64,000 bases of DNA from Charina bottae (taxonomy: Eukaryota > Chordata > Lepidosauria > Squamata > Charinaidae), in assembly GCA_023362775.1 (NCBI GenBank), contig JALMGJ010000020.1, positions 9,070,501 through 9,134,500 on the forward strand. The letters are read 5' to 3'. Positions 1 through 12,344 of the stretch are shown here, in pieces. A model generated the notes under the pieces. It was given only the letters and a program-made list of their open reading frames with translations. It was not told the origin of the DNA and made no database searches. Each line of letters starts with the position of its first letter. Position 1 is the stretch's first letter. A program made the translations under genes and the position numbers.

Positions 1-249
1 AAAACAAAGACAAAAAAACAACAACCAACCCTCAATAAATTCCTGGGCTACAAACAAACAAACAGATTAGATTCTAAGTGCACAATCCCATGATGATAAC
101 CTAAAGAGAAATAAACAGTATTATGAACTTTCTCCCCAGCCCACCCTCAACAGCCCTGGGCTTACAAAATGGCTTAGAAAGCTGATTCTAACATTCATAA
201 TAAAAGTTTGTAGCATTTGCCAGCTCCACAGCATGTAGGAAGGCAAAGT
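1..249. other. Intronic sequence, nothing recognised
   Basis: An A-rich start and unremarkable AT-rich sequence. I see no gene or clear repeat before the L2 fragment. Confidence 0.5.
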
Positions 250-840
250 CAAGAGTAGATTTGTTTGTTTCTTTGTTTGACTCGTATGACCGCCCATCTC
301 ATATAATGACTCTAGGCGGCTCATAACAATCCATAAAACATAATTAAAAACATACCCTTCCCCCAGGCGCCAGACCAAACATCCTTATAGCTCAGCCCCC
401 CCATCTTAGCCCAATGCCTGGGGGAAGAACCAGGTCCTCACAGCCCTCCGGAAGGCTAAAAGGGTAGGGGTCCCTCTGATCTCCGGTGGGAGGCTGTTCC
501 AAAGGACTGGGGCAACCACTGAGAAGGCATGCCTCCGAGGTCCCATCAGGTGGCAACATTTAAGGGAGGGGACCTGTAGCGCACCCACTCTATCTAACCT
601 AGTAGGACGGGCAGATACCCTCAGGAAGAGGCGGTCCCACAAGTAACCTGGCCCTGTGTTATGTAGGGCTTTGAAGGTGATAACCAGCACCTTGAACTGC
701 ACCCGGAAAGCAACTGGAAGCCAGTGCAGCTCACGCAGCAGTCGTGTTACCCGGGTGAACCGTAGGACACCCAAAACTGCGCATGCCGCTGCATTCTGGA
801 CCAGTTGTAGCTTCCGGATGGTCTTCATAAACAGAAGCTG
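250..840 (-). mobile_element. L2-type LINE, 5'-truncated 3' end
   Basis: On the minus strand positions 828-406 encode 140 open codons from the C-terminus of an L2 reverse transcriptase, with the family phrases KLQLVQNAA, LLRELHWLPV and FKVLVITFKALH. Downstream, at about 295-340, is the 3' UTR block in which an AGATGGGCGG-like motif is recognisable in reverse complement. The copy is truncated at its 5' end near 838. It lacks the endonuclease and the catalytic YADD region, so it is a dead insertion. Confidence 0.85.
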
Positions 841-3508
841 CTAAACTATGTCCACAAAAGCTTAGCTCAGATTTGGCACTTCTACAAAATGGTTTCACTG
901 CTTTAATGCTGACTTCAATGTCGTGACTGTTACGTAGTCTGTGCGGATCAAGTCCACAATTGACTAATGTCCAATGCTCGGAGACTTGTAGATAAAAGTT
1001 AGGAGAATCTTCTTTACATTCATCTCAAAGCCTGCAAGTACTTGAGCTAATATCAGACTCCCCCTCCTCCCCAAAAATGACTTTACTACTCTAGAGAGTC
1101 ATACAAATAAGGCCTATTTACAACTGCAGGTGGATTCCCCACTCCCCACTCCCTCGAATTTTCTCTCTTTTTTTCCCCCCCACGCCTGTTACAGAGACAC
1201 CTCAGCTCTCTGTATCCTTAGCAGCTAATGCAGGTCGAGCCCCCAAAGGGCTATTTCAGAACGCTCAGAGATCTCTAGATAAATGTAAGATGATCTTTGG
1301 GTTTTCTTGTGCTGATTCCATTTTAATGAGCAATGGGAATAATTAAAAAACTGGTAGTTCCATATGACCTATTTTCCTTCTTTTTATTAGATTTTGGATG
1401 CTATCATATCAAGTGTACAATGTTTGTTTTTCATGTTTGTTTCTCAACTATTTCAATAAAAAATAGGTTTTTTTCCTACTTGGAAAACAATTTTATTTTT
1501 CAAAAATGGAAATTGATAACCCACACGTCAAATGCTGTCATATAATAACACTGTTGCTGTTGACACCTTGATCCAAGTAAAAAAATGTTTGCATCGAGTT
1601 TCAACTAAGAAATCCTACTGAGATTACTTGTGCTTGCCAAATTTGTTTCTTATCTATAGATTACGTTATTTCCCCAGGAAAGCAAAGGGTCTAAGTAAAT
1701 CAAAATGCTTCAATTTAATGTCTCACGACCCACTCCTGATTCCCTGGTTGCTCCTTGTATCAGGAGTCACCCTGATTGAATATACTTGATTTTGCATCCT
1801 CGACTCCAGAGATGATGGTGTGGCACCAGTTTCTAGAACACAGCCTAAAAAAAAAACCTGCTGAATATGCAGTCCTCATTCTCAGTAAGAAATTAACTTT
1901 GAAGTGGAATACAACTGGTAGGCAGCTCATTTTCCTTCAAGGATAACACCCTCCTTCCTCTCACTTCCGATGGCTGTTATGTCGTGTTGAGAATGTTCTG
2001 CTGTTTTTTCAGCTGCTGTAAAAGTACCGGATATCAATTACTTTGTGCAGGGAGGATGCTGGCCTGAATAACAGCTCTCCATTTAATGTTACTTCTCACT
2101 TCCCTGTCAAGTGCTCTGCCATGTAAATGCAGGCCTCCTGCACTCCTCTTGAATCAAGGCTTCATGACTTCCCCTTCCCTTTTATTACATGGTTCAGAGG
2201 GGATTAACTCTTTTAAAACTAACATTTACTCAAGAATCTCACTGGACTGCACATATTTCAATCTTCTAAAGTAAAATCAGAAGTGAAAAGCAACACTCAC
2301 ATTCATATTAAAAGATGAAAGTTAAATAGTAAGGGGGAAATGTTAATCATTTGTAACGGGATAAAATTGCTTTTTCATTTTTCACAGAAAAAAGGAACAG
2401 CACAAAATCATATGCTGCAGACATTATAGACTTTTAAGCTTTTATTAATTTGTGCCAATTATAAGCATTTATACAATGCCATACACAAGTGCTCTTAACA
2501 TATGATAACACAACATTAAGATGGAAAGTTAAGTCAGCTGTTTCCCTAAAGCTCTGAGAAAAAAAGAGAGAAGGTCCTGGTAACTTCAAAATCATGGAAG
2601 CATTTGCAAATCAAACAACAAAATTTTGATTTTTGATTTTACTTTTTGTCAACCATTTTCTCATAAATAACCCTCGTGTCAAGTCTCTTGATGTCAGGAT
2701 GTTGTCCTATCTATTTTGATGATGGTTTACCATGTAATCTGGCATTCAATGCCTCTCCCCCTTCCCCCCCCCCCCCACACAAAGCCCTCAAGTGTCTTTT
2801 TAATATAAAGTATTATTTGGGAAGGTCAATTTATTTCACAACCTAAATGTTAAGCTTCAAAATGAGAGTCAACCAATTGCTTAAAAACGTTGCAGAAGGA
2901 AATCAGAGCCGACAAAATAAGGATGTTGTTACCCAAGCAAAATGATAATTGATTTTCTTTTCCCTGTCATAATATATACTAGCTGAATTTATTATAGGCC
3001 TTTAAGGGAGATTTTATTTCAAATCAGTCACAGGGCAAACTTAATCCACACTGCTATAATATCATCCTCCTGTTCCCATAGGATATGAGCCATCCAAATC
3101 CCAAAGAACTGAAGTGGGATTAGAGATTAATATTTCCTAGGAGGTACAATATATCCTATGTATTTATGCCTCCCCCCTCGCATTTCTCCAAGAGGAACTA
3201 TTTATGCAGAATGAGCTCATCTACAATATAGGATCTTGTCCCTCACAGCATCTGCCTTTAATTTTGACTAAAGGGAGGGTTGTCTCTGGGTAACCCTTCT
3301 TATCTGGACTCCTCTAGCATCTCAAGAGCCAGGACAGTCACATGCATTATAGTGCCCAGGAGACAATCTGGCTGAGATCACACTAAGGCCATACACTTGA
3401 ATGTCTGTCTGTTGGTGAGGATGGGGTGGTTGATTTTGGTTCAGTATGTTGAGTGAACTCAGCCCTTGTGGTTTGTAAAGTGTGGTTTATAGCTTACTAT
3501 TATATTTG
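841..3508. other. Intronic sequence without recognised genes
   Basis: AT-rich sequence with a C-run near 2766-2776. The open frames here are short and have no recognisable motif. Confidence 0.5.
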
Positions 3509-3516
3509 GTCTAGTC

Positions 3517-3751
3517 CAGAGCTTTCCAAACTGTGTGTCGCGACACAAAAGTGTGTCGCCACACACAGTCTGGTGTGTCGCCACACAACCCGGAAGCGCT
3601 GATCATCAGCAGCGCTTCCGGGTTTTCCTGCGGTGACACACTAACGGCGGCGTGCAAAAACCGAAAGTGGCAGCAGCGCTTCCGGGTTTTTGCGCGGCGA
3701 CACACCAACGGCGGTTGGTGCGTCGCCACGGGAAAACTTTGGAAAGCCCTG
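3517..3751. mobile_element. hAT-type MITE, 235 bp, perfect 8-bp TSD
   Basis: The element starts CAGAGCTTTCCAAA and ends TTTGGAAAGCCCTG, which are terminal inverted repeats. The 8-bp duplication GTCTAGTC lies at 3509-3516 and 3752-3759, as expected for hAT transposition. There is no transposase. Inside, a 43-bp GC-rich unit occurs twice (3608-3650 and 3672-3714). Open frames across it are by-products of the inverted repeat. A relative lies at 45180-45482. Confidence 0.9.
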
Positions 3752-3759
3752 GTCTAGTC

Positions 3760-4450
3760 TGTTGCTACTGTTTTATTCGACAATGACATCAACTGCTGCA
3801 TTTATCACATCATGTATATCGAACAAAGAGACAGTATTACCACTTCTGTAACTTACATGATTTTTTTCTCATATCCATGTGGTGGCTACTGATATATTTT
3901 CAGCATATGAGATGGTGATTGCTCAGAAAATGACAACATTTTGGGGGTAATCCAGGCGGCAAATAATCCATGTCCTGATTTGGTCAAAGATGTTTTTCAC
4001 CCCAGATTTATTCAGTCAAATGATCTGAGGCTGGTTATGTAAGTGTATTCAATTTCTTCAATTTACTTCTCATGCTCTATGTACAATTAAGGCTTCCAGT
4101 CTTTCAAGATCTAATTTAGTAGCTAAAAATGAAGCCATGTTCTCTAGCTAGGCATGGGAGTTAATGAGCTAGAATCCAATCAAATATAGTATGAATGGAT
4201 CTCCTGAAACATTCATTCCTCCTTTTCCATTAATGTTTTACTTCCTAAACATACGCTTCTTCTCAGTGTGAGAAGGCCTTATGTCAAACATATATGAAAT
4301 TTCTCACCAAGACTTGTCCTTCCATGATTGTATCAGTTAAAGGGAACATTGCTTTTTTAATTTACTCAACTGTTTATCTTAAAAAAGAAATCACTGACTT
4401 TTAAACCATCCAATTTCTATCAGTGGGTCCTTTCTGGGCAAGAACTAATA
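3760..4450. other. Intronic sequence, nothing recognised
   Basis: AT-rich sequence between the hAT MITE and an L2 tip, with no open frame of note and no repeat I can name. Confidence 0.45.
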
Positions 4451-4491
4451 ACTAGAGTCCAGAGTCCTTTGTATGGGAGATGGGTGGGGAA

Positions 4492-4527
<36 letters not shown>

Positions 4528-4528
4528 A
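4450..4528 (+). mobile_element. L2-type LINE 3' tip with (TAAA)n tail
   Basis: The block GGGAGATGGGTGGGGAATTAAATAAA matches in parts the 3' end of the L2 copies elsewhere in the window. It is followed by a pure TAAA repeat to 4528, the usual L2 tail. Only the extreme 3' end is present. Confidence 0.65.
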
Positions 4529-6638
4529 CTAAAGAGAACAAATGATAATATTTTATCTTGTTGGTTTGTATCTAATCTTAGTCCACATTTCTGATGCATT
4601 CAACCTGGACAATTGTTTTTAAGGCTTCCTGGGGGGTTATTTTACTTTATTTGGTTTTAAAGCAAGCTCTCACTGATACAAGAGTGGATTCCCCCTTTCT
4701 TCCTAAAATTTCTTCCATTTCTCCCTTGGAGATTGCTGATCTAGTTGGACAGCTGCACTCCATGACTTATGCTTTGACCTTGTGACCTTCTTGGCTCCTT
4801 TTAAAAAAGAATCCCTTTCAGCATAAAAGACCCAGTTTGGCTTTTCAAAAAAAGCAACTTGCTAATTTCAGGCTTTGTTCTACTTCATTTTAAGGAAGAA
4901 TAAATGATTCCTTTTCATTATCATAATTCTTTTGCGTCAAGGGTCCATTTCATTCCAATTGGAATTCTTCAGTATAAAATTGTTTACCTAACCTGTCAAT
5001 GTTTTACCACTCTATTTTTTATTTGAATGTTTTATTTTGACTTAACCTTTCCTAATCGGGTGCCCTCCAGAATGATTAGATTACAATTCCCGTGCTGGCT
5101 AGAAAACTTGGAACATGTATAGTACCATACATCTGTAGGGCACCAAGTTGGAAACTTCAGTTTAATTTCAAATGCATCCAGAAAATCAGATAATAGGGAA
5201 TCAGGATGTCATGCCTCAACTGGATCCAGGCCTCCATAGATAAATTACCTCTGAAATTAACAGTAATCACCCCCAAGTTTCATTTCTGCAGTTCCTTTTT
5301 TTCTCCCTTAACTATGGCTATTAAAACTGATAGAGAATAAGGGAGGAGAATTACTCATAAAAATAGGAAGACTATGTGGGCCAAACCAGAGATGAGCTCA
5401 AATGCATTAATAAGACAACACACTGAATTTAACAGGTTTAAATATTGACATGAGCCTTTCACACTGCTGCCTGAATTAAAACTGAATTCTCTACCCATAA
5501 CCGACTATTTACCCCAAAAGGAAAGTTTCTATGCAGAGGGGAGGATTTTTTCCTTTTTTACCCACTGTGGATATTTGGGCTGGTCACAAACTCAAATTTA
5601 TTATTATTTTTAAACACTAAACTGAAACTCAATGTTTATTTTTTTAAAAATATGCATTTATACAATAAACATCACACCTACTTTGGCCTATAGTAGAAAA
5701 AAAACACACAGAGGACATTGGATGGATCTGGTGTGGCAGTGTTACTGACTGTTGGGATTAGTGCCTGCTTTTTGAATTAAGCTAGCACTATTTGCACTAT
5801 TTGCTCTTACTGCACGTACACAACTCATTTCATTCCAGGATACATCAACCTGCACATGGAGCCCTTCCTTTCCAACTCAATCCTAAGTAAAGGGCAAGAG
5901 AACAGTTTTAGGATGTCCAGTGTCTCCTGCTTCAATGCATGAAAAATTGATCACAGGCAACAGAGCTGCTATGGCCACACGTGATTTTTGTTTGAGATGT
6001 AACCATATTTTGCCTTTTGGAAATGAATTTTGAGTCCATGTTGCAAATAAGGTTTTAAAACAAAATCATTGGAAGTGAATCATACTTGATTGGCACTTTC
6101 CCTCCAGCTTTTCCCATTCTATAAAATTTTAGCAAAACCTAGGACAGGGGCTGAGCGGGCACCAGGGATTGCTTTAATACACTGCCCTGCAACCTTATTC
6201 TCCTCCTACTGGTGGGCCGTTATCTTTTCTATATCTTTCACAATAATATGAGGAGGCAAAGTTCTATAATTCTGATAAGTCTCTTATCAAAGGCATTTTC
6301 TGCTCAAATGGCAACTTCTCTTAAACTGACATGTTACCCTCTCAGTCTAAAGGGTTCTTCATACCTAATATATCATTGTCTTGACTTGAAGAGCTACCAG
6401 AAACAGTGTAGCAATCAGGGGCTAAGTAGATTCATCAAAAATAATTCATATGGCAGTGCTTTATTTAATACGAACTATTTGATATAATTAATTTAAAAAC
6501 TGCACTTATCCTTCAAAGTCAGTAAAATGGATGTGAATTGGTGAATTCAGAAACAAAAGGCAATTTGTACTAAACAGACAAAATCAAGACAAAAGCTCCT
6601 TTGGATGCTTTTAAGATAGAGTGAAAGTGATCTATTTT

Positions 6639-6669
<31 letters not shown>

Positions 6670-8016
6670 CTCATCAATCAGAATTGGTCATGCTCAGATT
6701 GTTGTTTATTTCTTCATCTGAGTGGAATTTTCTCGCTACACAATAACATACATGCCTATAGGGTGGTCATTTGATACCCATACCTTCAAGATTTGGTGAC
6801 ATGAAACTTGCTCAAACCATCTCACAAATTCAAATAGCTAAACCTCATGAGTTAAGTTTTTGTGGGCCAGCCCTTAGAAGGAGATTGTGAGCCAAGATGC
6901 CTTTCTGTTTCTGCCGCTGCCTTCACATCTCTTCTTACACTTCAGCAACAATGAATCCCAGGAATTACAAGTGAAACAGGGAGGAAGCAGTAGGGTCATC
7001 TTTAATTTCGTATCAACTCCTTTTCTTCCTAAGCCAACCGGTAGCCAAATTGCTCAGATGGACTAACATAGGGAAGATTGGCCAAGAAACAGAGGAGCCA
7101 ATGCCAAGAATTCCTCTGGTGGAGTCTTTAGGCAGAGAAAGGTTTCTAAAAGGAAGAAGTCCTTTAAAGCATGGATTAACAATCTAGTGCCATCCAGATA
7201 TTTGGGGTACTCACTCCCATAAGCCTTAGTCAGCAAGCTCCAGTCCGCATGCTGGGCAACAGTTAATGCCTACCTTGCATTAAGGTTTAAATGTATTCTC
7301 TCCTTTGGTACTTGGAATTTACATCGTTATGGGTCCAGTGGTTTTTGGGAGTGGAAATCCATACGTGGGATCTCCTGCTGAAGAAAAATCCCTCAAACAC
7401 TCCTAACTGCTACCACAACCTCAGCTTCCCTAGTTAGCACTGAGACAAAAAGTTCACCAGTGACAACAGGTTTGAAATATGCTTTGGTGAGAAAGTTTGC
7501 TCCTGGCTTCAAATCTAGCATCTAAATAGTGGGTGACCCTTACTAATAATGCACTAGATCTTTTTGTGACCCATGAAAATTGCTGCTTTAATCATCTAGA
7601 TCTAAAACTGGTCTAATTTTTCTACTGACCTTATGTAATTTATGTAAAGCTTTAGAAGGTCTGGTACAATTATATCCTGATATTTATTCCCCCCCCCTTC
7701 CTCATCAACCTTAATCATTCTCTTTCTATCATAAGCCTTTTTTAAAAAAAACAGCAGATGATGAACTGATCTGGATTATGGCATTTCAAACTGCACCTCA
7801 TCAAATGAAGTCATTCTTGTATTTTAGCATTAGCTTGGTAGCAATAGGTGACCAGCAATTCCAAGTGGGCAAGTTAGCAGGCTTCTAGAAGAAGTTAATT
7901 ATTTCCTTCATATCCTACATCAAAATGCAAATGAGTTGCTGCAGGAAGAACAATGATCTCCAACTTTCCTATGCCTCTCCCCAGCAAACCAGTAACTCTT
8001 TCTGCAAGCCGGTATC
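4529..8016. other. Intronic sequence with one (AC)n
   Basis: Long AT-rich stretch. The only clear repeat is the CA microsatellite at 6643-6670. Open frames such as 6212-6487 have no family motif, and I regard them as chance. Confidence 0.5.
6643..6670. repeat. (AC)14 microsatellite
   Basis: Uninterrupted CA dinucleotide run, about 28 bp. Confidence 0.95.
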
Positions 8017-8027
8017 ATCTAGCTGAC

Positions 8028-8110
8028 TTGGCTGATCTCACAGAAAGATAAGCAGGTCAGATCTGATTAATACTTGAGTGGGAGACCACCAGGAAGTCAC
8101 AGGGCAGGGA
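8028..8110 (+). mobile_element. 5S rRNA-derived SINE relic
   Basis: The order of CTGATCTCA, GATAAGCAGG, TTAATACTTGAGTGGGAGACC and ACCAGGAA follows the 5S rRNA internal promoter region (GATCTCGGAAGCTAAGCAGGG ... TTAGTACTTGGATGGGAGACC). The copy is degraded and lacks the 5S 5' part. A related and longer copy is at 52955-53333. Confidence 0.6.
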
Positions 8111-8249
8111 AGATGAAAGAAAAATCTCAGGAGGAGACAATGAAAAGCTCCACCCATACTATGTCAAAGAAGACTATATGGATGTGTCTAGGAAGTCCTC
8201 AGGAATCAAGCTCAACTTGAGAGACCTTTACCCTGTATTCTTATTAGCT

Positions 8250-8680
8250 TATTTACACTAGCCTGAACTGAAGATTCCTTAACATGCTAAAGTCATTAGA
8301 TGCAATTACTGCAACACATCATACATTGATTGTCTCTGAAGAATTCTTAGAAACCTTATCTGGTCCAGTACAGAAACAAAGGTGCTTTTTGGTGAGGACA
8401 TATCACATTCCTTTCATAAGAGCTGCACTAGCTTCCAGTTTGCTTCTAGGCAAGGTTTCATTATCATGTCAAAAGTATCTTGGATCCAAAATTATTAAAA
8501 GACCAACTTCTTCGCATTTGGAGTTGCCATTTTACATCTGGAAGGAAGCTTTTCTTCATGGTTGGGATATGGGAGAAAAGCCCTCTTGGTGGCTGCATCC
8601 AACCCAAAGATTAACTTCAGTTCCTCCTACAGAGTATTATACAACCTAGCTGTTTACCTTCAAGTTTCTGTTTGCCTGCT
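8250..8680 (+). mobile_element. Degraded L2-type LINE fragment
   Basis: At DNA level the order of phrases follows the L2 C-terminal region: ATTACTGCAAC, CTTAGAAACCTTATCTGGTCCAGTACAG, AGAGCTGCACTAGCTTCCAGTTTGC, then GGGAGAAAAGCCCTCTTGG with GTGGCTGC. Indels have destroyed the reading frame. The 121-codon frame at 8284-8649 is out of register with the LINE protein and should not be taken as a gene. Confidence 0.6.
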
Positions 8681-8687
8681 GTGATTT

Positions 8688-8865
8688 ATTTTATTTTATT
8701 TTATTAAATTTATATTACCGCCCATCTCCCCTATCGGGGACCCTGGGCGGTTCACAATAAAACATAGCTAAAAACATAAATATAAAATTACAATATAATA
8801 AATAATATAAAATCCAAGTATAAAAGATGTTAAAAATGGTAATACTGGGAGGCTTCATGGGACCA
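8688..8865 (-). mobile_element. L2-type LINE 3' tip
   Basis: Minus-strand 3' UTR end: an ATTTT/ATTTA tail at 8688-8715, then CCGCCCATCTCCCC and a GGGACCCTGGGCGG block, then the A-rich AAAACATA stretch shared with the other minus-strand L2 tips (for example 39113-39300). Confidence 0.75.
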
Positions 8866-11035
8866 GCCATGATCTACAGCTAATTGCCTAGGTGCAGATT
8901 TCTTTTACATTTTTACTATTTTATTTGCTGCTTTGAATGTGATTGTTAAACTGCAAGGGTGAGATGCAAAGAGTAAATCTGTTCTTAAGAATTACATAGG
9001 ACAAGTGCCTTTCCTAGTTTTCAGAGACATACTCTACAGATGCTAGGGACTGAACATGGACATTTTGCATGTAGAGCATGTGACCTATCATTGATTTATA
9101 ATCCTTCTCCACCAAGTAGGGATGAGGAAAAATGTCTTTCAAGTGATCCTTTCAGATAGATTAGTAAACCCAGATATTGGTGAAAAGGGCCTTAGATATC
9201 TCTCTAATAGGCATCTCATTTCAGTAAAAAAAGGAGAACTCCAAATTGGATTGTTTTCCATGGAAGGATAAAAAGTGAATCTCACGATGAGCACGGGCAT
9301 TACATTTTCAGAGGACCTATTGACTTCCAGGAGAGAAATATAAGCAATTGTTATATAGTTCTGTTCATTGCTAAGGCATACATACAAGTATTGGTCAGTT
9401 AGGAGAGAGAATGAAACACAGACACCAGCTGCAGCTATGTGAAGCCTACACCTGCATGTAACCTTGTAAGAGCAAGTAATTGCAAACTCTGCATCTGGTT
9501 CAATCTCAAGGGAAATATTCAAAATGGGAAGGTGACTCCAGAAAACAAAAGCCTCCTACTGAGAAGATTAATTTTGTACAGTAGCACTGAAGAGATTGAT
9601 TGGACAGTAGGTGTGTATGCGTGTGTTCAAGAGAAAGAACATGACTATAACAAATCTCAGAGTGATTATGAACATGAATTAATGAATTATTTCCAGGATT
9701 GGAAAAGCGGACAAATTTATGCAAGTCTACCAGTTGGGTTGCTCAATTCCCTTTGTTCAAAGATTATTTAATACCCCCTAAGTGCTGTAGTAAATAATAT
9801 TGTAAGGGAGTAGTTGCTCCCTTGTGTCATTCACTAAACCTTTCGTGTTTAATGGCTGTAGAAAAGCAGAATTCTAGATGTTCTTTTAAAAGTTCTCTTT
9901 AAATTTAAGCAGGCTTCTAAAGAGGGGACGGATGCTCTGCATAGGGCTCCTCCTGCCCTGCTTTTCTTCATTTCTCTAGAAATGATTTGTATAGTGACAA
10001 CTCTCGTAGCCTTCTCAGGTTTACCTTAGTGTCCTTTAGAGTAAAAATGCTGTTCTTGTATCGACACAAGGACTTAGACGAATCAAAATATTGATTTTTT
10101 TTTTAGAATCAGCATTTTTTGCTAGAAAGGTGGCCAAGTTTCCTTGGGAGATATATCATATTGATACTGATCATTAAAGGCCTTGGTGACTGACCTCTGC
10201 TTCTAGTGAAGAGTCTATTTTGGGCACCAATACTTTGCTTACCTGAGATGACTCCGACAAAGTTATTGTTTGAACTAAAGCAGTTTACAGCAGAAGTGAA
10301 AAGGAAGAGCAACAGCTTTTGAGAAAGCAGACAAGTTTTAACAATAGAACTGGTTTGTAATTTCATCGGTACAATGCACATGTTCAGGATAAAAAGCACT
10401 TGACTCAAATGTCACAAATGGAAGGAGAAGATGCTGCTGCATTTTTTAAGAGGGAAGCTCTCCAACTATTTCCAAGGGCCAAAAGGGCACTGCAGGGTTG
10501 GCCAGACTCAGGCTATTTTCTTCCTAAGTGAGGAGATTAAATATTGCTCTACAGTCTTCTGCAGTGCTTGCCTTAGCGCCTCAGGGCAAAGAATCTCTTT
10601 CCTGCAAACCCTTGGCTTTCACATTTCTCTTTTGCCTTTCCTCCTGGAGATTAAATAACACAATCCAGTATGAGAATGAGTATCCATCACTCCTGAGCCC
10701 TTGGGAACATCTGACTTAGCAAAAAGTTTCCCACAAAATGTTGCCAAATGATGACTGTAAACTTTGATTAATATGAGGTCACATGACTGGCTTGATTGAA
10801 TCCTGGTTGTTTTCTTTGCAGCTTTTCATAACAACTGAGAACTCCCAGAGCATTAGCAACCTTGCTCTGTTAACCCTGTTGTGGGTTAGACCACTACAAT
10901 CTAACAAACCAAATACTCCAAGGGAGCCTCCAATACAAAAGTTGGAATCTGTTTAGGAATCACATACACAAAGCATACTTGTTAGAGTGGGAGTGCAAAA
11001 GCTAGGAACAACTTGCTGTCCCCAGCTACAACCGG
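8866..11035. other. Intronic sequence, mostly unrecognised
   Basis: AT-rich. Apart from a faint tRNA-SINE relic at about 9030-9112 I see nothing. The overlapping frames at 9139-9771, 10109-10408 and 10431-10719 show no domain and run on both strands. Confidence 0.45.
9030..9112 (-). mobile_element. Possible tRNA-derived SINE head, degraded
   Basis: In reverse complement the block carries decayed versions of a common reptile tRNA-like head, with GCATGT-type residues before a GTTCAGTCCCTAG box B. It is too short and diverged to assign to a family. Confidence 0.35.
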
Positions 11036-11039
11036 TATA

Positions 11040-11650
11040 TTTATTTTGTTCACAATTTATTTCCCATATTTTATTCCACTTTTCAATTAAAAATACATTA
11101 AACAGCTAACAAGCTAATTAAAAACAGACTTAAAAATACAATCTATATTTAAACCTATGATTTGTTTTTTTTAAAATACAGTGTATACATTTAAAACAAC
11201 ACTCAGTCAGAAAAGTGAGAACTAATAGAAGATCAACTAAATAAAGCCATCCAAAGACAGAGGGAAGCCATGTTTTCATCTTATGCCTGGAAATAGAGAG
11301 AGTTGAAGCCAGACTGGCTTCAAACAGTAAGGAATTCCACATTTTGTGGGAGAAGCCACACAATGACCTGCTTTTATGTGGATACCAGATGAGCTTCATA
11401 GGAGACAAGCCCCTTTACCTGTTCTACATGCTGGGCAAGTTCAAGAGGAAATTAGCTTCTGTTAAGTACTTTGGTTCCAAATTGTTTAGGGTTTAAAGGT
11501 CCTATCCAACACCTTGATTGCTACTGGAAGCAAATGAACAGTTACATTTTGGCTTACAATGATGTGGAAACTGAGGTCAGTGAATGTGCCATGGTATGTT
11601 TTAGAGCAGTGAACAGTTTGAAAGTGGTCAGGTAGTGTCAGCCCAATAAG
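11040..11650 (-). mobile_element. Ancient L2-type LINE 3' region
   Basis: Read in reverse complement, scattered stretches follow the L2 C-terminal coding region and 3' UTR: the GAATTCCACATTTTGTGGG segment, and a TTTAAAGGTCCTATCCAACACCTTGATTG segment that parallels the TTTAAAGGTGATCACCAACACCTTGAATTG segment of the young copy near 12822-12848. Frames are broken throughout. Confidence 0.5.
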
Positions 11651-12076
11651 GTATACCAGACTATGAAACCATTGCCATATAGGTTAGGACACGTATCTTG
11701 AAAATCTGAATGAGCTTCCTCTTCTCTCACTTTATCTTCATGTGAACTAGGGATGGGTATGTCTGAGATGTTTACTCAAACTAATTTCTTGGCCCAGGCT
11801 CAAGCCCCTCTTATCTGACCTTTGCCTTGGTAGGGACTCTTCCTCCTGTCCTTCAAGTCTATTGCCTATGCCCTCAATGGGTAGCAATAATTCACAGGCA
11901 TCTAATTATTTCAGCCCATGTGCAGATTTCCTCCAAAGTACTTAAATCATTTCATCAAATTGGCCCTGTCAGGACTGGATGAACATAATCAAGCTCTCTG
12001 GCAAAGACCCATCTCAACTTTAAGTTTGAAACAGGCCACCAAATAATATGTACTCCAACCCATAATGTTCTAACTA

Positions 12077-12136
12077 TCATCCATCCATCCATCCATCCAT
12101 CCATCCATCCATCCATCCATCCATCCATCCATCCAT
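12077..12136. repeat. (ATCC)n microsatellite at an L2 tip
   Basis: An uninterrupted ATCC tetranucleotide array of about 60 bp. The following 12137-12200 contains CACCACCCAACTCCC and GGGACTCTGGGTGG, a minus-strand L2 3' tip, so the array replaces the usual ATTT tail. Confidence 0.85.
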
Positions 12137-12217
12137 TTGATTTATCACCACCCAACTCCCTCAAAGGGACTCTGGGTGGTTAATGTGGGATCTGGGCGGT
12201 TTTTCCACATGAGACTG

Positions 12218-12330
12218 TGTCAGCCCTTTGAGGTAGGCCAGGTCAGGAAAAGATGCCACAAGGACTACTGGAACTCTGCTTTATTGTTATAGGGTATAAT
12301 AACAGAAACTTGAAAGCCTGATGGAATTTA
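12218..12330 (-). mobile_element. LTR-like 3' terminus
   Basis: In reverse complement it reads AACAATAAAG, a spacer, TTTCCTGACCTGGCCTACCT, and ends GGCTGACA. Three other places share this order (37010-37175, 45590-45774, and 63878-63937 on the minus strand). A polyadenylation-like AATAAAG upstream of a CA terminus suits the R-U5 end of an LTR. No internal retroviral coding region is present. Confidence 0.5.
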
Positions 12331-12344
12331 CTTCTTCCCCCTCT

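Noticed and set aside
4594..4800. Possible L2 fragment
   Set aside because: A few words look LINE-like, but no ordered run of motifs could be followed.
8284..8649. 121-codon ORF that could pass for a small gene
   Set aside because: DNA-level similarity to the L2 C-terminal region in a different register explains it.
9139..9771. Overlapping ORFs of 72-127 codons on both strands
   Set aside because: No motif, no splice or start context, and opposite-strand overlap; treated as chance.
12060..12164. Protein with Gly-Trp-Met-Asp repeats
   Set aside because: It is the translation of the ATCC microsatellite.
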